Part shown: positions 1 through 5,083 of the stretch, piece by piece
Layout of the letters: the number at the start of each line of letters is the position of its first letter
Position numbering within the stretch: position 1 is the first letter of the stretch
DNA from: Candidatus Nitrosocosmicus sp.
Lineage (GTDB): Archaea; Thermoproteota; Nitrososphaeria; Nitrososphaerales; Nitrososphaeraceae
Length of the DNA: 5,083 nucleotides
Assembly (NCBI GenBank): GCA_030452275.1
Contig: JAKDMR010000183.1
Span: 1 to 5,083 of the forward strand
Reading direction: 5' to 3'
The notes under the pieces: generated by a model
Database searches by the model: none
Seen by the model: only the letters and a program-made list of their open reading frames with translations
Told to the model about the DNA's origin: nothing
Program-made: the position numbers and the translations under genes

Positions 1-1
1 A

Positions 2-127
2 TATGAGGAACTATTTACTGAGGACGGTTTAAGAATATATGTTAAATGGTATACAAAATCTTCAAATGACCAATTTAATATTGTTCATCCAATTTACGTA
101 AATAACATATTATTCAGTTTGATCTAG
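2..127 (+). CDS. 3' end of an unrecognised protein gene (5' part outside window)
   Basis: The frame is open from the window edge for 41 codons and ends at TAG (125-127). It contains no start codon near the edge, so this is the C-terminal part of a gene that begins upstream. The peptide starts YEELFTEDG and continues with RIYVKWY and a FNIVHPIYV segment, then a hydrophobic end (NNILFSLI). The alternating charged and aromatic residues look like the beta-strand end of a small soluble domain. I do not recognise the family. Because so many neighbours are damaged, the terminal NNILFSLI could be out-of-frame read-through after a shift, but nothing proves it. The frame has ordinary codon use for this AT-rich window, which supports real coding. 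Confidence 0.5.
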   Translation, partial: YEELFTEDGLRIYVKWYTKSSNDQFNIVHPIYVNNILFSLI

Positions 128-234
128 TAATCGGATCATTCTCATTTGTAGTTTTGGACTCTTTTCTAGAAGACAGATATTATCCTGTAGTCCAATCGAA
201 TAATAAGTAATCCCTCTTTCTTTCAAAACGGTAT

Positions 235-834
235 TTAGGTCATGTTCTTAAAACTCCCTTCCATGACAATCTCTTTTAACGATTTTCTGCTGTTAGGGTG
301 CTCTACCTATTGTAACTTTGGAGGTAATTTTTAGATGAGGCCCCTATTACTTATTGCAATCATTGCCAAAACATCAAAAGTGACGGGAATGTTCAAATCT
401 TCTTTTGGTTTTTGGTAGTCAAATCATTGCATACCATGTGCAACAATTCCTCTTATTGAAGCCTCCAACGCCAAATTCTTCCATGCAGCACCTGCATCAA
501 ACTGATGAGTTATTGAAGGTTTTTCATTATATTCAAAGTTCTTTCTGGATATTATTACCACCAAAACCCCTGCTTCTTTAGCCCAGATCCTATTACCCTC
601 ATTTAATAAATCCAAAAATTTGGACCATTCACTGCCTGTTCTTTTTGAATAAATGAATCTCCAAGGTTGATTATTAAAGGAAGAAGGAGACCATCTTGCA
701 GCCTCAAAAAGACTCATCAAATCATCATCGCTTATTTCTTCTCCGGTCATCGACCTGGGAGACCATCGGTTAACAAAAATAGAATTTATTTTATAGTCAG
801 TTTTTCTGGTATTTTCTGGTTTAGTATTCGACAC
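235..834 (-). pseudogene. nitroreductase family protein, disrupted by three in-frame stop codons
   Basis: Nitroreductases are FMN enzymes that reduce nitro groups, quinones or related acceptors with NAD(P)H. Reading from GTG (832-834; an in-frame TAG lies three codons upstream, so no longer start is possible), the first 136 codons show the FMN-binding N-terminus RWSPRSM (residues 23-29) and the ARWSPSSFNNQPWRF block (46-60). The frame then meets TGA (424-426) directly after HGMQ, but homology continues in the same frame: FDYQKPKEDLNIP, then FDVLAMIAISNRG. It meets TAA (331-333), continues KLPPKLQ, meets TAG (307-309), continues SRKSLKEIVMEGSF, and ends at TAA (235-237). The total of 199 codons matches the usual length of about 200. 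The first stop sits where the family usually has glycine (GGA to TGA is one change). There is no frameshift. Product, if made, would be 136 residues and would lack the C-terminal flavin-contacting part. Inference: recently inactivated gene. Confidence 0.85.
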
Positions 835-850
835 AAATAACTATGAAAAA

Positions 851-860
851 AATATTATAA
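851..860 (-). promoter_or_regulatory. TATA-like box for the nitroreductase gene
   Basis: The minus strand reads TTATAATATT, centred about 22 bases before the GTG start at 834. This is slightly closer than the usual archaeal TATA-to-start spacing for a leaderless transcript. No Shine-Dalgarno sequence lies between it and the start. Confidence 0.45.
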
Positions 861-867
861 AAAACTA

Positions 868-886
868 ATAGATCAATTTGATCTAT
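868..886. promoter_or_regulatory. 19-bp perfect palindrome, candidate operator
   Basis: ATAGATCAATTTGATCTAT has 9-bp arms around a single central base. It extends to 25 bases (865-889) with one mismatched pair. It lies directly upstream of the TATA-like box of the nitroreductase gene, where an archaeal dimeric helix-turn-helix regulator could act. No regulator gene is visible in the window. Confidence 0.4.
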
Positions 887-1073
887 AAGGAAATAGTACT
901 GGAAAAAGAAGGTAACTTAATAATCACACACATATCTGTATAAAAGGAACAATTAAGATATCTTCACAGCGAGTTATAGAATACAAGTGGGGATCTGCAA
1001 CATATAGACACACGGTATTTATAGATAGATTGGTTTATGAACCAAATTATCGAATAGATTTGATACGGCAAAT

Positions 1074-1829
1074 TCAACAAAACAAAAATTGCATTTTTAT
1101 TCCATTCGGGTCATAAACATAAAATGAATTGTCATGATATTGCCTATCAGCATCTGCTATATTACCATCAATACCAATCCTAAGATTAGCAAAATTATTT
1201 CTTAATTTTCTTATATCTGCGTTATTATTAGGTAATACTATTGCGTAATGATCAAGACCAGGTCCATTCTGTTCATTGTTATTGGCAGGTAAAATATTGG
1301 TTCCAATCCAGGTATTTGTTGCTATATGATGATGATATCCATCAGCGGCAAAGAAATAAGCACCAGGATAGGTAGCAGTATGGTAAAGACCAAGTGTACC
1401 ATTGTAGAATTTTTTTGCTCTATTAAGATTGGACACATGCAAATGAACATGCCCTATTGTTGTACCTAGAGGCATTCCATTCCAAGTTTTGGTATTATGT
1501 TTGGTTAGTAAATCAATCGTGTCTAATGGCTCAGTAACCATATGAACTATATTATTATTCCAGATCCACTCTGATGGCGATCGATCTCTATAAATTTCAA
1601 TGCCAATATGATCAGAATCATGGATATAAATCGATTCAGACACCGCATGATCTGCCATGCCCTCATAATATTGCTGATCAAGATTCACTTTTATGTGTTG
1701 AAGAAAGGCTACCAAATATTCTCTTTCAGGTAATAATATAGCAAAATGGTAAAGACCCGCTTCCCTTTTTACAATACTTGGATATTTTAAATCAGCTAAT
1801 TTATTTTTAAGTTGAGTTAATATGATCAT
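1074..1829 (-). CDS. VOC-superfamily dioxygenase-like protein, C-terminal part of a split two-domain gene (CatE-like)
   Basis: This frame encodes one and a half domains of a two-domain vicinal-oxygen-chelate protein resembling CatE-type catechol 2,3-dioxygenases; the substrate is not determinable here. Residues 24-34 (AGLYHFAILLP) and 61-80 (HAVSESIYI to HIGIEIY) form the second half of the N-terminal domain, with H28 and E78 as likely metal ligands. Residues 124-251 form the C-terminal domain: TIGHVHLHVSNL (124-135), the family-typical GYHHHIATNTW (164-174), GLDHYAIVLP (191-200) and DPNGIKMQF (240-248). In that last strand Q247 stands where a glutamate ligand would be expected, so the C-terminal site may not bind iron normally. 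The C-terminus is at the expected family end. Its ATG overlaps the TGA of the upstream frame (ATGA). The first half of the first domain is encoded there, so this frame alone cannot give a complete fold. Either it is a single-base frameshift of one gene, or coupled translation of two fragments. Confidence 0.8.
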   Translation of the reverse strand: MIILTQLKNKLADLKYPSIVKREAGLYHFAILLPEREYLVAFLQHIKVNLDQQYYEGMADHAVSESIYIHDSDHIGIEIYRDRSPSEWIWNNNIVHMVTEPLDTIDLLTKHNTKTWNGMPLGTTIGHVHLHVSNLNRAKKFYNGTLGLYHTATYPGAYFFAADGYHHHIATNTWIGTNILPANNNEQNGPGLDHYAIVLPNNNADIRKLRNNFANLRIGIDGNIADADRQYHDNSFYVYDPNGIKMQFLFC

Positions 1830-2041
1830 AGGTGTTGATGATTAAATGTCTCATCTTTATCTATATAATGTGTATCGGGTACTAAAAAGGCTGTATTAGT
1901 ATGTACATCTTCTTTTAGAATTTTAAATCCAAGAATTAATTTATAGAAATTAAGAGATTCTGATAGGTTTGATACTTTTAGGTGAACATGGTTTATTTTC
2001 ATTGACGAATCAATGACAAAAGGACGATCATCAATACCCAT
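1826..2041 (-). CDS. VOC-superfamily dioxygenase-like protein, N-terminal fragment of the split gene
   Basis: The 71-residue frame carries the first beta-alpha-beta module of the two-domain VOC protein continued in the next frame: KINHVHLKVSNLSESLNFY (15-33), LGFKIL (37-42) and TAFLVPD (50-56). H18 or H20 in the first strand is the likely first metal ligand; its partners H28 and E78 lie in the downstream 251-residue frame. Homologous two-domain proteins are single chains of roughly 290-320 residues, which matches 71 plus 251. The frames join if one base is added near 1829-1830, giving a continuous reading through HQH into IILTQL. ATG (2039-2041) is chosen because a TATA-like box lies about 24 bases upstream; M14 is an alternative start immediately before the VOC strand. 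Most likely the 5' part of one frameshifted gene. Confidence 0.72.
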   Translation of the reverse strand: MGIDDRPFVIDSSMKINHVHLKVSNLSESLNFYKLILGFKILKEDVHTNTAFLVPDTHYIDKDETFNHQHL

Positions 2042-2061
2042 AGTTATATTATGAGTTCTTT

Positions 2062-2069
2062 GTATTTAA
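2062..2069 (-). promoter_or_regulatory. TATA-like box for the VOC gene
   Basis: The minus strand reads TTAAATAC, centred about 24-25 bases before the ATG at 2041. The spacing fits a leaderless archaeal promoter. Confidence 0.5.
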
Positions 2070-2245
2070 TCTAGCAACTCCTCTTCTTGGTCATATCATT
2101 TGATTGCAATCTTATTACCCGCTGGTGATTAATTGTAATGTATAATAATTTATAATATCTAGGTGCATCTATATTTTTGTCAACTAGGATACGATTAAGA
2201 AAATGATGTATTTCTTATAGAATGGATCAGATATTGTAACTAGCG

Positions 2246-2254
2246 ATTTATAAG
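2246..2254 (+). promoter_or_regulatory. TATA-like box for the universal stress protein gene
   Basis: ATTTATAAG is centred 25 bases before the ATG at 2275, the spacing of a leaderless archaeal promoter. The short GGT two bases before the ATG is too close to act as a Shine-Dalgarno sequence. Confidence 0.55.
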
Positions 2255-2274
2255 TTGTTGTCATATAGTAGGTA

Positions 2275-2691
2275 ATGTACACTAAAATTCTTGTTCCGAT
2301 AGATGGATCTGATAACTCTATTAGAACTTTAAGACATGGATTATTTTTAAGTTCCAAATTAGGGTCAAAGTTAACTGTTTTAAATGTATTAGAAATTCCT
2401 CCAGTTGTCTATGTTCAATCCCAAAAGATGGTGGACTCGGTAATTAATGCATTAGAAAAAGAATCAAAAGAAGTTTTTGAAAGAGTCGATGTAGAATTGG
2501 GAAATTATGGTATAAGTTATGAACCAATATTAGTAAAAGAACATCATGGTGCATCTATCATAATTGAATATGCTGATCAGCATGACGTGGAAGTTATAAT
2601 TATAGGAAGTAGAGGAAATGGCAAGATCAAAACCGCTATTATGGGAAGTGTGGCTCATAATGTATTTCATCATACTAAAAAGCCGATGTGA
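2275..2691 (+). CDS. universal stress protein (UspA family), four codons short at the C-terminus
   Basis: Universal stress proteins are small cytoplasmic alpha/beta nucleotide-binding proteins linked to stress survival; their partner here is unknown. The 138-residue chain opens with the first strand and loop TKILVPIDGSDNS (3-15), has the second strand KLTVLNVLE (32-40), and carries the ATP-binding signature G-x2-G-x9-G-S (G111, G114, G124, S125) in VIIIGSRGNGKIKTAIMGS. It is therefore predicted to be of the ATP-binding subtype. The family usually ends with KKPV followed by a short hydrophobic strand. Here KKPM meets TGA (2689-2691), and ATT ATC AAA TAA (Ile-Ile-Lys-stop) follows in the same frame, so the ancestral end was probably KKPMLIIK with TTA changed to TGA. 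The loss trims part of the last strand and may or may not abolish function. The gene diverges from the VOC gene across a 233-base spacer. Confidence 0.9.
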   Translation: MYTKILVPIDGSDNSIRTLRHGLFLSSKLGSKLTVLNVLEIPPVVYVQSQKMVDSVINALEKESKEVFERVDVELGNYGISYEPILVKEHHGASIIIEYADQHDVEVIIIGSRGNGKIKTAIMGSVAHNVFHHTKKPM

Positions 2692-2712
2692 ATTATCAAA
2701 TAAGCAGTCGAA

Positions 2713-2898
2713 TCAAAACGTATTTTCATATCGAAATGCCATGTCATCATTGAATCCCACATCATTTGGCCAACCATAATTACCGTCTACTATGAGACGA
2801 TTAGATCCGTCTTCAGAATTGGGGACCATGTTCTGCTTAGTACATGTCTTCGTAGGACTTATTGTCAAACCTAGCGGATTACGATGACCGTACCTAAA
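2713..2898 (-). pseudogene. remnant of a PQQ-dependent glucose/sorbosone dehydrogenase-like gene
   Basis: A 61-codon segment without start codon is open between TGA (2899-2901) and TGA (2713-2715). It reads FRYGHRNPLGLTISP, then PNSEDGSNRLIVDGNYGWPN and VGFNDDMAF. The YGHRNP-GL block followed by a GNYGWP block is the characteristic core of soluble aldose sugar dehydrogenases (GSDH beta-propeller; E. coli YliI type), where the two blocks flank the G-DE-N segment near the cofactor. The linking stretch (TKTCTKQNMV) is altered compared with the usual T-E-N/H-G-P order. Intact members are about 350-400 residues, so this is only a sixth of the gene. The sequence upstream on this strand (2902-2998) has several stops, and the downstream side runs into the 3' end of the universal stress protein gene. 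Inference: deletion remnant of an older gene. The two short motif blocks make the family call good but not certain. Confidence 0.68.
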
Positions 2899-2969
2899 TC
2901 AGTCATAAGAGACATGAATTCATACTTTTGTAATAGATTGAGTCAAGAGGATTCACATTCACATAATGG

Positions 2970-2979
2970 TTTAATAATA
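2970..2979 (+). promoter_or_regulatory. TATA-like box for the zinc-ribbon gene
   Basis: TTTAATAATA is centred about 25 bases before the ATG at 2999, the spacing of a leaderless archaeal promoter. No Shine-Dalgarno sequence is present in between. Confidence 0.5.
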
Positions 2980-2998
2980 TTACTACCAAATACTACCT

Positions 2999-3241
2999 AT
3001 GCAATGCCAGAGTTGTAAAGAACACTTCCACCCTCAATTAAGGCACAATCATCCTGAATTTAATGATGATACAAAATTATGGCACAGATTATATTATCAA
3101 TATTGCCCCAATTGTAAAACTTTCCAGGTGTATCTTTATGAGTATACGAATAGTGATAAAATGTATCCTATGGGAACAGATTTAGAAAATAGGTTAAAAT
3201 ATTTAGGAGGAAGTCATCTGGGTAAAGAGTCAAGAGTGTAA
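2999..3241 (+). CDS. small zinc-ribbon protein, function unknown
   Basis: The 80-residue product has two CxxC knuckles, C3-Q-S-C6 and C36-P-N-C39, the classic arrangement of a single zinc ribbon, separated by a 29-residue loop rich in His, aromatic and charged residues (PQLRHNHPEFNDDTKLWHRLYYQY). The second knuckle is followed by strand-like FQVYLYEYTNS. The tail is polar, with a GGSHLGKESRV end. Such proteins may bind nucleic acid or proteins, but nothing here tells which. I do not recognise a named family. The gene appears undamaged: start at ATG with a well-spaced TATA-like box, clean TAA stop, normal codon use. It sits alone between two antisense gene remnants (a sugar dehydrogenase before it and a stress protein after it), so no operon partner suggests a role. 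Confidence 0.72.
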   Translation: MQCQSCKEHFHPQLRHNHPEFNDDTKLWHRLYYQYCPNCKTFQVYLYEYTNSDKMYPMGTDLENRLKYLGGSHLGKESRV

Positions 3242-3419
3242 ATTATAACTCTGAGAATATTACATCTACCGAAAGTATGAGTTGCCTTTTCAATTAAAGG
3301 AATTACGGCAATTGCTTTGATAGTCAACGAGGATCCATCTAAAGGACTATCACAGTTTTTCCAAACTTTATCATTTCTTCAGGTTTGCCACACAAAGATG
3401 TATTTAACTTTAATTCCAT
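3241..3419 (-). pseudogene. frameshifted remnant of a second universal stress protein
   Basis: From ATG (3417-3419) one frame reads 25 codons ending KFGKTVIV. It then meets TAG (3339-3341). In the next frame the sequence continues PLDGSSLTIKAIAV, IPLIEKATHTFGR and CNILRVII. Joined across 3345, this gives KTVIVPLDGSSLT followed by a helix and a strand ending LLRV-like, the exact order of the first strand, P-D-G-S loop, first helix and second strand of a universal stress protein. One missing C in a presumed GTC CCT TTA restores the frame. The remaining two thirds of the domain, including the G-x2-G-x9-G-S nucleotide loop, are absent, because the frame hits a stop at about 3215 inside the 3' end of the opposite zinc-ribbon gene. 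The N-terminal extension (MELKLNTSLCGKPEEM) is longer than usual. It differs from the intact copy at 2275, so it is not a simple duplicate. Confidence 0.65.
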
Positions 3420-3797
3420 TTGTAAAAAAAATATATCGCTCATGAGTTATCAAGGATTGTAGAGAAATCTGAGCTCACTAAGACCTGAGAATCCCTTTAT
3501 TGCTAATAACATAGAGATAGACTCGGATTATCCTAGTACGGGATTAAGAGATGCTGCTAATTCAGTCTCTCGCTTTGTTTCAGATTCGATGATTGTTTCG
3601 TTTTGGTTATTACTTCTTATTACAATTAAAATGGGATCGTTATTGTTAAAGTCTAATAATTGGACAATTTATCTGCACATTAAATAATTACATTTAATGT
3701 AGTCGAGAATCATCCACCACTAAAACCACAAAAAATAGATTCTCAATGCTAAATCTTTAAGAGATATGATTGTCAAGTTAGATAGTTACATTAGAAT
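3420..3797. other. 378-base stretch without a convincing gene
   Basis: Two open stretches overlap in antisense, neither with a start codon at its head. The plus strand is open for 74 codons (3463-3684) between TAG and TAA, with a hydrophobic part (SFWLLLLITIKMGSLLLK). The minus strand is open for 46 codons (3531-3668) between TAA and TAA and reads DPILIVIRSNN and KRETELAASLNPV, more like a soluble protein and in the same frame as the start of the stress-protein remnant. I recognise neither. The most likely content is decayed coding DNA plus the upstream region of the transporter gene. A 9-bp inverted repeat lies at 3677-3700. Confidence 0.4.
3677..3700. repeat. inverted repeat, 9-bp arms with 6-base loop
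   Basis: ACATTAAAT (3677-3685) is perfectly complemented by ATTTAATGT (3692-3700) around AATTAC. It is very AT-rich with no adjoining T-run on the plus strand, so a terminator is unlikely. It lies about 100 bases before the transporter start and could be an operator or chance. Confidence 0.3.
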
Positions 3798-5083
3798 ATG
3801 ATCTCCCGTATTTTGGTTACAAGGTTGGGTTTGTGTTTGGGCCCAATTCTATTTTTAATAATAGTTTTTTTCCCATTTCGCAAATAAGCACCTTATCCAT
3901 TGAAGCCAAAATAGTTTTAGCTGCTACATTATGGATGGCTGCTTGGTGGATTACAGAACCGGTCCCTATTTACGTTACTGCTTTATTACCAATAGCGATA
4001 TTTCCTTCGCTCGGCGTAATGGACTTTACTGAAACCTCATCTAATTATACGGACAAAATCATATTCTTATTTTTGGGTGGGTTTTTATTAGCTAAGGCAG
4101 TTGAAAAATCAAATTTACATAAAAGGTTTGCTTATAGAATTCTAAAGTTATTCGGTACAGAACCCAAGTTCATTGTGGCAGGATTTATGGTTGTGACCTG
4201 GCTCCTTGGAGCTTGGATGAGCAATACTGCTACAGCAATAATGATGCTTCCAATAGCACTTGCAATAATTTCAATGATAAATAATGTTGAGAAATATAAT
4301 AGATTTGTAGTATGTTTGTTACTGTCAATAGCATACGCCGCAAGCATTGGAGGTGTCACTACATTAATAGGAACCCCACCCAATGCAATTTTTGCATCTT
4401 TAGCTTATTCTATTGCTGGAGTAGATATTACATTTAGTCAATGGTTATTGATAGGATTACCTATTGGAGCAATATCCCTAATCATAACTTGGCAGTACAT
4501 GATACGATTTGGTTCCAAAATTACGGATATTAAACAAGATATTTTTGGAGATAAGAATGCTGTCAAAAGGAAATTATCAGATCTTGGTAAGATGAGTAGA
4601 GACGAAAAATTAGTTGCTCTGGTCTTTGTGGCTACAGCGGCGGCATGGATTACCAGAGGATTGATATGGAAAGATGTTTTTCCAATGATAGACGATTCAT
4701 CTATTGCTATGGCAGCAGCCATTATATGGTTTATTCGCCCATCAAAAACAGTAAACAAAGATAAGAACAACATTTCATTTTCTAAAAATAGCAATCATAA
4801 ACTAGAAGAGCAAGACGATGTTGGCAGGGTTAATAATAATATTGAAGTAGATTATGGTAACAAAACGGACGCTCCCTCCAAATTATTAGACTGGAATACG
4901 GCAGTTACCATTCCTTGGGGAGTATTGATTCTGATAGGAGGTGGTTTGGCCCTTGCAGATGGATATACAATGACTGATTTAGGAGAGTGGATTGCAACCC
5001 AAATTAGTTTCATAGGAAATACAAATTATTTAGTAGACTTCTTGCGTAATTAGAACACGTTAGTCGTATCTTCCAGCCATCAT
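3798..5083 (+). pseudogene. SLC13/DASS-family anion:sodium symporter-like gene, frameshifted at 5' end and interrupted at 3' end
   Basis: DASS transporters move sulfate, phosphate or di/tricarboxylates across the cell membrane, usually with sodium. The longest open frame (GTG 3833 to TAG 5051-5053, 406 residues) shows TLWMAAWWITEPVPIYVTALLP (32-53), the first substrate/sodium motif SNTATA (130-135) and GTPPNAI (180-186), plus many membrane helices. A hydrophilic Asn-rich insert (about 305-350) precedes the second repeat (WGVLILIGGGLALA, 362-375). The GTG is probably not the true start: ATG at 3798 in another frame encodes ISRILVTRLGLCLGPILFLI, a typical first helix of the family, and joins the main frame if one T is added to the T7 run at 3865-3871. 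At the other end the frame stops at TAG followed by AAC ACG (Asn-Thr), placed like the Ser of a second SNT motif, and the preceding helix looks about 12 residues short. Full members have roughly 480-550 residues, so the second binding half is missing. Substrate cannot be assigned. Confidence 0.82.

Noticed and set aside
154..195. Inverted repeat TTGGACT ... AGTCCAA
   Set aside because: Seven-bp arms with a 28-base loop; expected by chance in this DNA.
235..834. Stop-codon reassignment or selenocysteine/pyrrolysine recoding in the nitroreductase
   Set aside because: The three stops are TGA, TAA and TAG in one frame, the first replaces a usual glycine, and other genes in the window use TAA and TGA as normal ends.
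1030..1045. Six-bp hairpin TTGGTT-TATG-AACCAA downstream of the VOC gene, possible terminator
   Set aside because: Short stem and no T-run on the relevant strand; archaeal termination does not need such hairpins.
2072..2096. Seven-codon minus-strand mini-ORF (MTKKRSC) upstream of the VOC gene
   Set aside because: It lies upstream of the TATA-like box at 2062-2069, so it would not be in the mRNA, and it has no support of its own.
2102..2111. GATTGCAATC palindrome in the VOC/USP divergent spacer
   Set aside because: Only 10 bp and not placed against either TATA-like box; too weak to call an operator.
3697..3737. Short minus-strand reading VVLVVDDSRLH resembling a response-regulator start
   Set aside because: Only about a dozen residues before a stop, with no further receiver-domain motif in any frame; most likely chance.
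4132..4383. 83-codon minus-strand open frame
   Set aside because: It lies antisense inside the transporter, whose frame has clear SNT and GTPPN motifs here; the antisense peptide shows no recognisable family.
4438..4794. 118-codon minus-strand open frame
   Set aside because: Shadow of the transporter coding frame; no start context and no domain signal.

Overview
This AT-rich window looks like chromosomal DNA from an ammonia-oxidising archaeon of the Nitrososphaera/Nitrosocosmicus type. That assignment is an inference. It rests on archaeal TATA-like boxes centred about 20-26 bases before several start codons with no Shine-Dalgarno sequence between (leaderless transcripts), and on the gene mix: universal stress protein, two-domain VOC dioxygenase-like protein, small zinc ribbon, SLC13/DASS transporter and PQQ-type sugar dehydrogenase remains. 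I see no tRNA, rRNA, CRISPR array or insertion sequence.

Layout. 2-127 (+) is the 3' end of an unrecognised gene. 235-834 (-) is a nitroreductase whose 199-codon frame is interrupted by three nonsense codons. 1074-2041 (-) encodes a two-domain VOC/extradiol-dioxygenase-like protein, split into two reading frames that overlap by four bases at 1826-1829. 2275-2691 (+) is a universal stress protein, diverging from the VOC gene and ending four codons early. 2713-2898 (-) holds a recognisable fragment of a glucose/sorbosone dehydrogenase. 2999-3241 (+) is an intact 80-residue zinc-ribbon protein. 3241-3419 (-) is a frameshifted remnant of a second universal stress protein. 3420-3797 has no convincing gene. 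3798 to the window end (+) is an SLC13/DASS transporter with a 5' frameshift in a T7 run and a 3' stop at its second SNT motif.

Taken together, the window is mostly a zone of gene decay. Only the zinc-ribbon gene looks undamaged, and the first universal stress protein is nearly so. The nonsense codons are base substitutions of all three stop types, so reassignment of a single codon cannot explain them. The one-base shifts (VOC, second USP, transporter) could instead be sequencing errors. I find no multi-gene system; the value here lies in the broken genes, in correcting the transporter start, and in a 19-bp palindrome at the nitroreductase promoter.
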